Assembly: GCF_047308265.1 (NCBI RefSeq)
Contig: NZ_JBKQWY010000001.1
Location: 744,001-808,000 of the forward strand
DNA: 64,000 nt
Direction of reading: 5' to 3'
Source: Maricaulis sp047308265
GTDB lineage: Bacteria > Pseudomonadota > Alphaproteobacteria > Caulobacterales > Maricaulaceae
Position 1 is the stretch's first letter. Every line of letters starts with the position of its first letter. Below are positions 34,896-43,022 of this stretch, one piece after another. Below the pieces are notes generated by a model, which was not told the origin of the DNA, did no database searches, and saw only the letters and a list, made by a program, of their open reading frames with translations. The translations under genes were made by a program, and so were the position numbers.

Positions 34896-35976
34896 ACTGG
34901 ATATTCATCTGGTCGAGGAGGCCGCAGAATCTGCGCTCGCCTATGGTCGATCATCGTCAGATGCCAAGGCACTGGGCATTGCGAAAGACCTGTTTCGACA
35001 CCTCTTTCTGAATGAAGTGGATGTCGGCAAACGGGTGGGTGTGGCCAAGGTCTATTCCGAGGTTCTCCAGCTGATCGGCCGTACCGGAGCGGATCGGGGC
35101 GATGTGGCGAACGCGGCGGGCCTGATTGGCAGCTTTCTCCAGACCGTGGACGACGCGGTGCGATCTTCCAATTGGGGAGATGCGGCCAATGGCGTCGGCA
35201 TCGCGCTGGCCCAGAGATTTGACGCATTGTGCGAGAGTGACGATGGTGATCAGGCGATCGTGTGGTTCCAACGCGCCCTGGAGTATCGCCCGCGCAAGGC
35301 CGCACCCAAGGAATGGGCGCAGACCCAGTCCAATATTGCCAATGTGATTTTGAAAAAGGCCAAGATCGCGGGTGATGCAAATCTGACCGAGGCGGCTCAG
35401 GATCATTTCCTGCACGCTGAAGACCTGCTCAGACAGAGCGAAGAAGTCCTGAAGAACAGCCCCTTCAAAGCCAGTTATGCAGATCTGAGCTTCAATCGCT
35501 CCATCATGTATCGTGACTGGTCTGAGCTGGAGGGGGATGTCGACAAGGCCGAACGCGCCATCGAGGAAGCCCGTCGGGCGGCTCACCTCTATAGCCATGC
35601 GACGACGCCGTTCGATTGGGCAACTGCGCGTGTCAAGGAAGCCCAGGCGATTGTAAACTATGTGCTGTTGAACGCCTCAGCGAATGACCGTGATATTATC
35701 GCTCGTCTGCGTGAGGCATGTGATGCGCTCTTCTCTGTCATCGATGTTTTAAACGCCGATCATGGTGTTGACTGGCTGACGGCCTGTGTCGAACTGGCGC
35801 GGGTGGTGATTGAGCTCCAGAAATTCGACGCGTTTGACAGCGCGCGTTTGCCGGCCGCCCGGCGTACGCTCACAGCATTCGAGGACTGGCTGCAACAGGC
35901 CAAGCCGGACGAACGAGACTGGTTGGATGCGGGAGATGCAGAAACTGTGCGCGCCGCCTTGCTGAGTCTGAATTAG
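34879..35976 (+). CDS. Helical-repeat (TPR-like) partner of the SIR2 protein
   Basis: 365 residues, almost entirely alpha-helical with Ala-rich repeats of TPR/SEL type, for example DQAIVWFQRALEYRPRKAAPKEWAQTQSNIANVI and NLTEAAQDHFLHAEDLLRQSEEVL, followed by KAERAIEEARRAAHLYSHATTPFDWATARVKEAQ. No catalytic motif or membrane segment is seen. Its ATG lies 17 nt inside the SIR2 gene, so the two are translationally coupled and probably form a complex. A role as sensor, inhibitor or scaffold for the SIR2 effector is inferred from this coupling alone. Its stop overlaps the convergent ArsR-like gene. Confidence 0.65.
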   Translation: MKPLNELDIHLVEEAAESALAYGRSSSDAKALGIAKDLFRHLFLNEVDVGKRVGVAKVYSEVLQLIGRTGADRGDVANAAGLIGSFLQTVDDAVRSSNWGDAANGVGIALAQRFDALCESDDGDQAIVWFQRALEYRPRKAAPKEWAQTQSNIANVILKKAKIAGDANLTEAAQDHFLHAEDLLRQSEEVLKNSPFKASYADLSFNRSIMYRDWSELEGDVDKAERAIEEARRAAHLYSHATTPFDWATARVKEAQAIVNYVLLNASANDRDIIARLREACDALFSVIDVLNADHGVDWLTACVELARVVIELQKFDAFDSARLPAARRTLTAFEDWLQQAKPDERDWLDAGDAETVRAALLSLN

Positions 35977-36668
35977 GTCCTCTCGCGCAAACCGTCCAGA
36001 AATCGGGGCCAATCCCGTTCGCCCGCGCGGGTGACCCGCAACACTCTTGAACCGGAGAGTCGAACCATCCAGCCCTTGTCGATGAATGTCTGCAGGAGAA
36101 GCGCCCCCAGGGCGCCGGCCAGGTGGTGTCGGCGGACCGACCAATCGAGGCAGGTGCGGCAGATCGCTCGCTTGGACGCCTCGAGCGAAGCCAGCTCGAC
36201 CCCCAGACGGGTCAGGCACTCAAAACCCCATGGTGAGAGCTCAATAAGACCGTCCGTCAGCGTCAGCGCGTCTGTCCGCGCCAGGCGATCATAAAGCTCG
36301 ACACCCATCTCTCCGGCCAGGTGATCGTAACAGACACGCGCTCGACGCAGTTCAGGATCCCGGGGGCCGGGCTGGAACCGCGTGTGCCCGGTGTGTTCGG
36401 CCAGCTGGATCAGGTTTTCGATCGCCTCCGCCACGCAATGGTCTTTGAGGCGGAAATACCGGTGACGTCCCTGTCGGTCTGTCTCCAGCAGGCCAGCGTC
36501 AAGCATTTGGCTCAGATGGCTGGAGGCTGTGGCGGGTTGAACACCGGCGATGCGGGCCAGTTCTCCCGCGGAGAGGGCCTGACCGCTCATCAACGCGCCC
36601 AACATGTTCGCACGCGCAGGTTCGCCGATCAGTCGGGCTATGCGAGTGATATCCGGTCCGCTTGTCAT
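35973..36668 (-). CDS. ArsR-family transcriptional regulator with long C-terminal domain
   Basis: 231 residues. Residues 8-75 are an ArsR-type winged helix (RANMLGALMSGQALSAGELARIAGVQPATASSHLSQMLDAGLLETDRQGRHRYFRL). The remaining 150 residues are much longer than in metal-sensing ArsR proteins; they contain CRTCLDWSVRRHHLAGALGALL, seen in a group of alphaproteobacterial ArsR-like regulators. It is divergent from the NIPSNAP/monooxygenase pair, 112 bp apart, and so probably regulates them. Its stop overlaps the helical-repeat gene stop. Confidence 0.85.
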   Translation of the reverse strand: MTSGPDITRIARLIGEPARANMLGALMSGQALSAGELARIAGVQPATASSHLSQMLDAGLLETDRQGRHRYFRLKDHCVAEAIENLIQLAEHTGHTRFQPGPRDPELRRARVCYDHLAGEMGVELYDRLARTDALTLTDGLIELSPWGFECLTRLGVELASLEASKRAICRTCLDWSVRRHHLAGALGALLLQTFIDKGWMVRLSGSRVLRVTRAGERDWPRFLDGLRERT

Positions 36669-36780
36669 GGGGCCACCCTAGCACGGATCGATATGACACA
36701 TGCTTAGATCCGCATCGAAACATGCGGGCGGTGATGTGCGCTCTAACGTCCGCGTTATCCCTCCAGCGACGAGACAAAAA

Positions 36781-37089
36781 ATGAGTTTGCTTGCCTGTAT
36801 CCGCTATCAGATCGATCCCTTTAAACGGGACGCCTTTGAAACCTATGCCCGCAACTGGCTCCACATCATTCCGGCATGCGGTGGACGCCTTCTAGGCTAT
36901 TTCATGCCGCATGAAGGTACGAATGATATCGCGCTGGGACTGATCGAGTTCGAGACCCTGGCGGATTACGAAGTTTATCGTGAGTGCTTGACGTCTGACC
37001 CGGCGGGCCGGGCAAATTTCGAGATGGCACAGGCGAAGCGTTTCATCTTGCGGGAAGAGCGCACCTTTCTGCGCCGTGTCACGTCATGA
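36781..37089 (+). CDS. NIPSNAP-family protein
   Basis: 102-residue dimeric alpha/beta-barrel (ferredoxin-like) protein. IRYQIDPFKRDAFETYARNWLHIIPACGGRLLGYFMPHEGTNDIALGLIEFETLADYEVYR is the NIPSNAP/YCII-type pattern. The function of bacterial members is unknown; relatives bind small aromatic molecules or heme. ATG 36781 was chosen over the open frame from 36700 because the family homology begins there. It overlaps the next gene by 4 nt (ATGA). Confidence 0.82.
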   Translation: MSLLACIRYQIDPFKRDAFETYARNWLHIIPACGGRLLGYFMPHEGTNDIALGLIEFETLADYEVYRECLTSDPAGRANFEMAQAKRFILREERTFLRRVTS

Positions 37090-37433
37090 TCCTGGTCGTG
37101 TTTGAACTGGAGCCCCGGGACGGTCAGAGCGAAGCCTATTTCGACCTCGCCGCAGATATCGGTTCCGAGCTTGAGCATGTCGACGGATTCATTTCGGTGG
37201 AGCGGTTTCAGTCACTCGCCTGTGAGGGGAAATACTTGTCCCTCTCGTTATGGCGTGATGAGGCGGCAGTGAAGGCCTGGCGGACCCATACCCGACACCG
37301 TGCAGCACAAGCCCTGGGGCGGTCTCGCATCCTTTCAAATTATACGCTGCGCGTGGCCCAGGTGCTGCGTAATTACGGGCAGGAACAAAGAGATGAGGTG
37401 CCAGCGGACAGTGCGGCTTGTCATGGTGGCTGA
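37086..37433 (+). CDS. Antibiotic biosynthesis monooxygenase (ABM)-like protein
   Basis: 115 residues. IGSELEHVDGFISVERFQSLACEGKYLSLSLWRDEAAVKAWRTHTRHRAAQALGR is the typical ABM-domain pattern (a dimeric ferredoxin-like fold that includes quinone-forming monooxygenases and heme-degrading enzymes). It is translationally coupled to the NIPSNAP gene, and both are opposite the ArsR-like regulator. The three genes probably form a small stress or xenobiotic-response unit. The substrate is unknown. Confidence 0.82.
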   Translation: MILVVFELEPRDGQSEAYFDLAADIGSELEHVDGFISVERFQSLACEGKYLSLSLWRDEAAVKAWRTHTRHRAAQALGRSRILSNYTLRVAQVLRNYGQEQRDEVPADSAACHGG

Positions 37434-37576
37434 GGCATGCAGCACAAGCGTGACCTCTGACACACGGTGTGCGGGAAAGGTGGGCAATTCTCGTGTGAAT
37501 AGCGAAATTCGCTTGACTTACCAAGGGTGACTTACGAGGTTCAATTCAATTACTGCGTGTGCAACAGGGGATCCAG

Positions 37577-38539
37577 ATGCGTCACACAGCCCTCGGCGAA
37601 CTCACTCCGGAATCCGCAGCCCGGATCCGCCATATCCGCGACCAGATCGAGAAGGCCAATATTCCAGCCTCCAAGCTGGACGAAAACCTCATTGTCGGGA
37701 CCTGGAATGTGCGGAATTTCGGTAAGTCACCGCGGTCAACGGATGCCAAGCGTATTATTGCCGAAATCATTGGCCAGTTTGATCTGATTGCCCTGACCGA
37801 GGTGCGCGACGATCTCAATGATCTGGCGGATGTCCTCGATGTGCTCGGTCCTTACTGGCGCGTTGTCTATTCTGACTATCGCAGCGATAGCGCGGGCAAT
37901 GCGGAGCGCATCGCCTATGTCTATGACAAGCGCATGGTGGTGTTCACCGGTCTGGCTGCGGAAGCGAATCCGCCCCGCTACAAGGAAGATCAGGACTATA
38001 AGCTGATGCATCCGGATTGGTGGCGCTCGCCCTATATGGCGTCGTTCCGGGCGGGGAATTTCGATTTTGTGATGCTGACAGCCCATATTCGCTATTCCGG
38101 CGGAGTGCGGCGCCGTTCCAAGGAGATCGGAGCGCTGGCGGACTGGGTGGAAACCCGTCGGACAGCCCGGGCACAGGCGGACAAGGATTTTGTGGTGGTC
38201 GGAGATTTCAACATCCCCTCTCGCCGCTCCTCCGCTTATCGTGCGCTGACCAAGCATTCGCTCCAGGTTCCCTCGGGGCTGTTGCATGTCGGCGGCACGA
38301 ATTTGAAAGAAGATAAGGCCTACGACCAGATTGTGCACAGTCCGACCCGCGAGGGTCGCTTTACCAACAGAGGCGGGTTGATCCGCTTTTACGATCAGAC
38401 ACACGAAGAATTATTCCCCGGTCTTTCCCTGCACGAATTTAAGGAAGAGATCTCGGACCATTATCCCTTGTGGATCGAAGTCGATAGCTGGATCGAGGAC
38501 GAGCAGCTCGACGCCGTTCTGCAGGCCGCCGAGGAATAA
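37577..38539 (+). CDS. Endonuclease/exonuclease/phosphatase-family protein
   Basis: 320 residues from ATG 37577 (AGGGG upstream; a GTG at 37559 would add six residues). The EEP fold is marked by IVGTWNVRNFG (metal-binding Asn), DLIALTEVRDD (Glu), DKDFVVVGDFNIPSRRSSAY (Asp-x-Asn) and EEISDHYPLWIEV (the SDHxP motif with catalytic His). No signal peptide is evident, which fits a cytoplasmic nuclease or phosphodiesterase. The substrate is unknown; it is a single gene between the ABM gene and an exported protein. Confidence 0.88.
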   Translation: MRHTALGELTPESAARIRHIRDQIEKANIPASKLDENLIVGTWNVRNFGKSPRSTDAKRIIAEIIGQFDLIALTEVRDDLNDLADVLDVLGPYWRVVYSDYRSDSAGNAERIAYVYDKRMVVFTGLAAEANPPRYKEDQDYKLMHPDWWRSPYMASFRAGNFDFVMLTAHIRYSGGVRRRSKEIGALADWVETRRTARAQADKDFVVVGDFNIPSRRSSAYRALTKHSLQVPSGLLHVGGTNLKEDKAYDQIVHSPTREGRFTNRGGLIRFYDQTHEELFPGLSLHEFKEEISDHYPLWIEVDSWIEDEQLDAVLQAAEE

Positions 38540-38583
38540 TCCCGTCCGATCTTTCTGAACTCAATGTTGATTCAGTGACAGAA

Positions 38584-38616
38584 GAACCGTCAGCCGTGAA
38601 GACGCTGGCGGTTCTC
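38584..38616 (+). terminator. Possible terminator after the EEP-family gene
   Basis: A 12-bp stem (AGAACCGTCAGC 38584-38595 with GCTGGCGGTTCT 38605-38616, one G-U pair) and a 9-nt loop, 45 bp after the stop codon. The T-run is missing, so termination would be weak. Confidence 0.45.
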
Positions 38617-38735
38617 CTGCATTTGAGACAATATGACGTCAGGAGATTGGGGGAGGCTTAAAACTCCCTTGTCAGTGTAGATTTGAGGCTGTCGGGCGCT
38701 GGGTTCGTGCCGAGATTCAGATGAGGGAGGTCCCC

Positions 38736-39269
38736 GTGGGCCGTTTCACTTTGCGTACCATGTGTCTTGCAGCACTGACGTCCATGATGGGTCTTGCGGC
38801 TGCAGCCGAGGCGGATAATTGCCAGATCTTTGCCCAGCACCGCGATGCCTACCTGTCGGCCGCATCGGCCGGGATGGACCAGGCGATTACCAATATGGCG
38901 CAACAGCGCAATGTATCCCGTGAAGCGGCCGCGTTTTACTGGGGCAGTCAGCTGATGCAGCAGGGTGATCCGACGAGCCTGCGCCAGCTCGCCCAACTCG
39001 CCTTGACCACCTATTACTGGGACGGCGCCGATGACCGGTCTGAAACCAGCATGGTGCGGATCTTCGAGGAGCGCGGCGGAGATTATGCCGGCTTCCTGGC
39101 GGGGCTCATGCTTTCAGATGATCGCGGTCCGCAGGATCTCGAGCGCGCCCGCAGCCTGCTCGAACGGGCGCAGGCCGCCGGAAATACCGAGGCAGGTCCC
39201 TATATCGGTCTGTTCGATGCCTGCCACAATGCCAGCCCGCGTCGCGGTCGCCGGTGGGCCATGAACTAG
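38736..39269 (+). CDS. Exported protein of unknown function, Sel1/TPR-like
   Basis: 177 residues from GTG 38736, preceded by GGGAGG at good spacing; ATG 38721 is the alternative. A signal peptide is seen (TLRTMCLAALTSMMGLAAAAEA). The mature protein is helical, with pairs such as REAAAFYWGSQLMQQGDPTSLRQLAQLAL and LERARSLLERAQAAGNTEAGPYIGLFDAC that resemble Sel1-type repeats, and two Cys residues that could pair in the periplasm. I do not recognise a specific family. Confidence 0.65.
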   Translation: MGRFTLRTMCLAALTSMMGLAAAAEADNCQIFAQHRDAYLSAASAGMDQAITNMAQQRNVSREAAAFYWGSQLMQQGDPTSLRQLAQLALTTYYWDGADDRSETSMVRIFEERGGDYAGFLAGLMLSDDRGPQDLERARSLLERAQAAGNTEAGPYIGLFDACHNASPRRGRRWAMN

Positions 39270-39363
39270 GCCGGCGCGCCTGACCAAAACGTAATGACAG
39301 CATGTCTGCATCCAATCAGCAGGTTCGGGCTATCGTGTGCGGGAAAGCCTCACAGGATGCCCG

Positions 39364-40134
39364 ATGCCGTCATACGCCCAGCATACTCTACATGAACAGG
39401 ACGAGGTCCGTGTTCGCCTGAGCTATTACCGGCCCGGACTGGCCATGACAGCTCATGCCCATGACTTCCACCAACTCTCCTTCATTCTCGCGGGCGGTAT
39501 GTCGGAACAGTCCTTGCGCCGCGATCGCGCGATTTCAGCCGGAGAGATCGGGGTCAAGCCGGCGGGTCTGGATCATGCCAATCTCTATGGCCGGAGCGAG
39601 CAGGAAGGGTGTTTGATCCTGTCACTGAATGTCTCGGACAGGTCGGCTGTTGATCTGGGTCTCGATGTTGCGGACTGGACCTGGCGGGTGGGCGAAAGCA
39701 TGAGCCGCCAAAGGTCGATGGGCGCCTATATTCAGGCCCTCTCCGGGCCGGATGCTGCTGCAGCCCTGCACGATCTTGTCGCCATGCAGACGGAAGCGCG
39801 CCCGGCTTCCAACACGATGCCCGGCTGGGTCAGGACGGTTCGCGATGCGCTGGACGACACAGACGAGGACCGCGAGCTCGATGCGATCGCCCGGTCGGCC
39901 GGGGTTCACCGGGTGCATGTGTCCCGTGAGTTCTCCCGATATATGGGTCTGCCACCCAGCCTGTATCGATTGCGTCGCCGGGTGAGCCGAGCCATTGGAG
40001 CGTTGATGTCTGGGGAAGCAGCAGCGGAGGCGGCGTTTTCGGCAGGGTTTTCAGATCAGGCCCATATGAGCCGGTCTATCAAGCAGATGACTGGATTTCC
40101 TCCGCGTCAGCTGCTCTCGCGCCTGGCAGCCTGA
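39364..40134 (+). CDS. AraC-family transcriptional regulator
   Basis: 256 residues from ATG 39364 (AGGA seven bases upstream). An N-terminal cupin-like sensing domain (about 1-110) contains AMTAHAHDFHQLSFILAGGMSEQS and EIGVKPAGLDHANLYG. The C-terminal double helix-turn-helix (about 160-256) has LDAIARSAGVHRVHVSREFSRYMGLPPSLYRLRRRVSRAI and AAFSAGFSDQAHMSRSIKQMTGFPPRQL. It lies 96 bp upstream of the serine hydrolase in the same direction and may control it. Confidence 0.9.
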   Translation: MPSYAQHTLHEQDEVRVRLSYYRPGLAMTAHAHDFHQLSFILAGGMSEQSLRRDRAISAGEIGVKPAGLDHANLYGRSEQEGCLILSLNVSDRSAVDLGLDVADWTWRVGESMSRQRSMGAYIQALSGPDAAAALHDLVAMQTEARPASNTMPGWVRTVRDALDDTDEDRELDAIARSAGVHRVHVSREFSRYMGLPPSLYRLRRRVSRAIGALMSGEAAAEAAFSAGFSDQAHMSRSIKQMTGFPPRQLLSRLAA

Positions 40135-40230
40135 CCGCAGTGAACTCGCCTGATTTGGGTTACAGGGGTTCAAGACCGGGTTCGACTTCCTATCTAGTGT
40201 CTCGGGCATCGTCAAATTCGGAGTTGAACC

Positions 40231-41745
40231 ATGATCCGTACCCTGCTTGCTGGCCTGGCCAGTGCAAGCTTGATGAGCCCTGCGCTGCTTGCGGAGACGC
40301 CTGCGGGAGCTGCCCGGCAGCTTGCTGATTTTCTCGATCAGGTCCCGGCGGGACCGGGCTATGCCGTCACGGTCGTTACGGCGGACGAAGTCTTGCTGAG
40401 TCGGGCCACTGGCGTGCGCCATTTTGAAAACCAGGCCCCCCTGACGACCCGGACACCGATCTATATCGCCTCTCAGACCAAGGCTTATCTGGGGCTTCTG
40501 GCTGCCGCGCTTGATGAACGCGGGATCCTGTCGCTGGACACGACGCTGGATGCCTATTGGGGCGAGGTGGACTTTCCCGACGGGTTTGATCCGTCCGACT
40601 ATACCCTGCGTGATCTGCTGCATCACAATGTTCCGCTTGAGATCGATATGATCGTCCAGGTGGAGGCCTATTCTGCGCGCCTGGCACCTGAGCACTATCC
40701 GCTGTTTATCGAGACCTTCGCTGAGACCCGAAAACCGGGCTATAGTTACGATAATCTCGGATACAATCTCTACGCCGCTATTTTGGAGACCGAGACGGGC
40801 AAAACCTGGCAAGACTGGCTCGACGAGGTCATTTTCGATCCAATGGGCTGGGACAATACAAGTGCCCGGACTTCTGATTTCCCGCTTGAGGATCTGGCCT
40901 GGTCCCACATCTGGCAAGGCGAGGATGAGGGCTGGGCGATGATCCGCCCCAAGACGGATGGCATGATGCAATCGGCGGGTGGACTGGTGACCTCCGTTGA
41001 GGACATGGCCGCTTGGCTCCAGCTCAATCTGCGTGGTGAAGGGCCGGCGGGGACTGGTTTGACGTCCAGCATGCTGGAAACGGCTCAGGCCCCTGGGGTT
41101 GAAACCCATATGGAAGATCGCCGGAATGCGGCCGAACTACCCTGTTCCCACTATTCTCTTGGATGGAATATCTGCGATTTTGAGGGTTACACCCTCTATG
41201 TTCATGGCGGTGGCTATACGGGGAACCGGACGATGATGGCCTTTTCTCCGGACCTGGGTGTGGGGGTTGCTGCATTTTCCAACTCCGACAATCAGACCGG
41301 TTGGTTCACTTCGCGCACGATCAACATGTATCTGCAATTCCTGACCGAGCATGAGCAGGCCGACCGATATCGGGAGCTGCGGATCGAACAATATCCTGTG
41401 CGTTCTGCTCGCAGCCTGACTTACCGGACCGAGCAGCGGGACAACCGCCGCGTCGAAGAGCTCTGGGACGGGTGGAACTGGCAACCGACCGAGGCCGAGC
41501 TTGCTGAGTATGTCGGGGTCTATGACAGCGGTCTGCCCTATTTGAATCTGCGCATCGAGCCCGGGGAAAATGGTCTGGTGCTACGCTGGAATGAGGCCGT
41601 CATGCCGTTGGAGCCCGCCCGGACCGATCTCTTCGGGGCCGAGGGCGCGATGTTCTACGGAATCGACAGTGTCGAGTTTCACCGGGACGAAAGCGGACAG
41701 ATCACGCATGTGAACTGGCGCGATTACGATTTGCCGCGTCGTTAA
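40231..41745 (+). CDS. Serine hydrolase, beta-lactamase class C/PBP4* family
   Basis: 504 residues with a signal peptide (RTLLAGLASASLMSPALLA). The penicillin-binding fold is shown by SxxK as Ser81-Gln-Thr-Lys84, YxN as Tyr172-Asp-Asn174 within GYSYDNLGYNLYA, and the HxG-type loop YVHGGGYTG. A C-terminal extension of about 120 residues (after about 385) forms a lipocalin-like beta domain often seen in this esterase/peptidase group. It is likely periplasmic, acting on an ester or peptide; true beta-lactamase activity cannot be inferred. Confidence 0.87.
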   Translation: MIRTLLAGLASASLMSPALLAETPAGAARQLADFLDQVPAGPGYAVTVVTADEVLLSRATGVRHFENQAPLTTRTPIYIASQTKAYLGLLAAALDERGILSLDTTLDAYWGEVDFPDGFDPSDYTLRDLLHHNVPLEIDMIVQVEAYSARLAPEHYPLFIETFAETRKPGYSYDNLGYNLYAAILETETGKTWQDWLDEVIFDPMGWDNTSARTSDFPLEDLAWSHIWQGEDEGWAMIRPKTDGMMQSAGGLVTSVEDMAAWLQLNLRGEGPAGTGLTSSMLETAQAPGVETHMEDRRNAAELPCSHYSLGWNICDFEGYTLYVHGGGYTGNRTMMAFSPDLGVGVAAFSNSDNQTGWFTSRTINMYLQFLTEHEQADRYRELRIEQYPVRSARSLTYRTEQRDNRRVEELWDGWNWQPTEAELAEYVGVYDSGLPYLNLRIEPGENGLVLRWNEAVMPLEPARTDLFGAEGAMFYGIDSVEFHRDESGQITHVNWRDYDLPRR

Positions 41746-41814
41746 GCGGCACTCGGTCGCATTGTATCTCCCGATGGGGCGGATCACAGTCCGGTCCATC
41801 GGGAGATCTGCACC

Positions 41815-42213
41815 ATGTTTGACACCCTCTCCACCACGGACCTGTTCCTGCGTATTTTCGGCTTGTACTGCCTGGCGACCGGTCTGGGGGCTGTGGTTCA
41901 ACCGGACTATTTCGAGCGCTTGATGCGTGAACTCCAGGCCAGTCAAATGCATCGATTGACGGCGGGCTTCATGGCTTTTCTGGTGGGTGTAACCATCTTG
42001 TCGGTCCACCGTTATGATGTGGGCTGGACTGGCGTGCTGGTCGCGGTGATCGGCTGGATGGCTTTGATCAAGGGTCTGGTTTTTCTGTCCTTTCCAAAAG
42101 GACTTGTCTGGGCCGCGAGCCGGATAGAGACCCGTTCCTCGCTCTTGCGCTTTGCAGGCCTGGCGGTCATGGTGATCGGCGCTGGCCTTTTCTGGCTGGG
42201 CTATAATGGCTGA
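41815..42213 (+). CDS. Small four-helix membrane protein (paralogue A)
   Basis: 132 residues with four hydrophobic segments: FLRIFGLYCLATGLGAVV, LTAGFMAFLVGVTILSV, WTGVLVAVIGWMALIKGLVFL and LLRFAGLAVMVIGAGLFWLGY. It shares length, topology and several positions (LxxRxxGLYxxxxGxGxxxxP and the C-terminal WLGxx) with the next gene. No function is known to me. Transcribed in the same direction as the paralogue, 37 bp apart. Confidence 0.7.
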   Translation: MFDTLSTTDLFLRIFGLYCLATGLGAVVQPDYFERLMRELQASQMHRLTAGFMAFLVGVTILSVHRYDVGWTGVLVAVIGWMALIKGLVFLSFPKGLVWAASRIETRSSLLRFAGLAVMVIGAGLFWLGYNG

Positions 42214-42250
42214 TCCGCGCTGACCGGATGGCCCATCCGGAGCTTGCATC

Positions 42251-42661
42251 ATGTTTTCGCAGGACCTCTTCAGTCGGGCTGACCTGATCTCCCTTATCGT
42301 GCGCTTGCTGGGGCTCTATTTCACCGCAAGTGGTGTGGGGACGCTGATCAATCCCGCCAATGCCACAAAGATGGCGGTGGAATTGCGCGATGCCGCATTC
42401 CTGAGATTTCTCTTTGGTGTGCTGGCGTTTCTGGTGGGGGGCATCATCCTGGCGATCCAGATCGATCACTCCTCCGTCAGAGGCATTGCCGTGACGGTGT
42501 TTGGCTGGCTTGCCCTGATTCAGGGGCTCACGCTGATTGCCCTGCCCGGGCCATTGGTCAATCTGCTCACCAGCCTAACGACGCATCCTCTTATGCTGCG
42601 CGGGGTCGCTTTGGTGCTCACCGTGTTGGGCGTGTGGCTCATCTGGCTGGGTTTCGCCTGA
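42251..42661 (+). CDS. Small four-helix membrane protein (paralogue B)
   Basis: 136 residues, tandem paralogue of 41815-42213. Helices are LISLIVRLLGLYFTASGVGTLI, FLFGVLAFLVGGIILAIQI, GIAVTVFGWLALIQGLTLIALP and MLRGVALVLTVLGVWLIWLGF. Both proteins end in WLG and share the FGVLAFLVGG-like and GWxALIxGL segments, so they probably pair in the membrane as homo- or hetero-oligomers. Function unknown. Confidence 0.7.
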   Translation: MFSQDLFSRADLISLIVRLLGLYFTASGVGTLINPANATKMAVELRDAAFLRFLFGVLAFLVGGIILAIQIDHSSVRGIAVTVFGWLALIQGLTLIALPGPLVNLLTSLTTHPLMLRGVALVLTVLGVWLIWLGFA

Positions 42662-43022
42662 CCCGACACGTATCAACGACACACAGGACGAAGGCGTCAG
42701 TCAGACCTATCAGGTGCAGCCGGTCCGGCTGATAACAGCCTGGACCGACTCCCCCCTGCATCCCCCCAGCGGGATTGGACGTACGGGCCCCTCGTGGGTA
42801 GACGGGCCAAATCGTGCCCATGACACGTCGTGTCATGGATCGGGTGGGCTCCGTACTTTGCACCGAGCCTCGCTCTTGTTCCGCATGTTCGGCAGCAAAC
42901 ATCGCGCCAAACCGCCGATTTGCATCGCGAAACCCGAAATTCACGACGACACTAACCAGCATCTCACGACAGGGCCGTGACGAGGCTCACATGTCATGGA
43001 ATTGTTGCCATAGGGAACCGGA
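42662..43022. other. 361-bp convergent intergenic region with a 21-bp palindrome
   Basis: No convincing gene; small frames on both strands lack family features. At 42818-42838 there is a near-perfect palindrome with 10-bp arms around one base (inner arms CATGACACG and CGTGTCATG). Both flanking genes end here, so an operator is unexpected unless an unannotated short transcript starts within the gap; a processed RNA hairpin is another reading. Confidence 0.6.

Noticed and set aside
40051..41109. 352-aa minus-strand frame opposite the AraC and serine hydrolase genes
   Set aside because: Both plus-strand genes have clear domains. The frame has no Shine-Dalgarno or recognisable motif.
42894..42906. 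Second LexA-like pair of GTTC repeats near 42.88 kb
   Set aside because: The spacing is 5 bases rather than 7 and no SOS gene follows.
42639..42962. 107-aa minus-strand frame and small plus-strand frames in the 42.7-43 kb gap
   Set aside because: They overlap the end of a real gene or lack ribosome sites and motifs. The shared MTRRVM start on both strands arises only from the palindrome.
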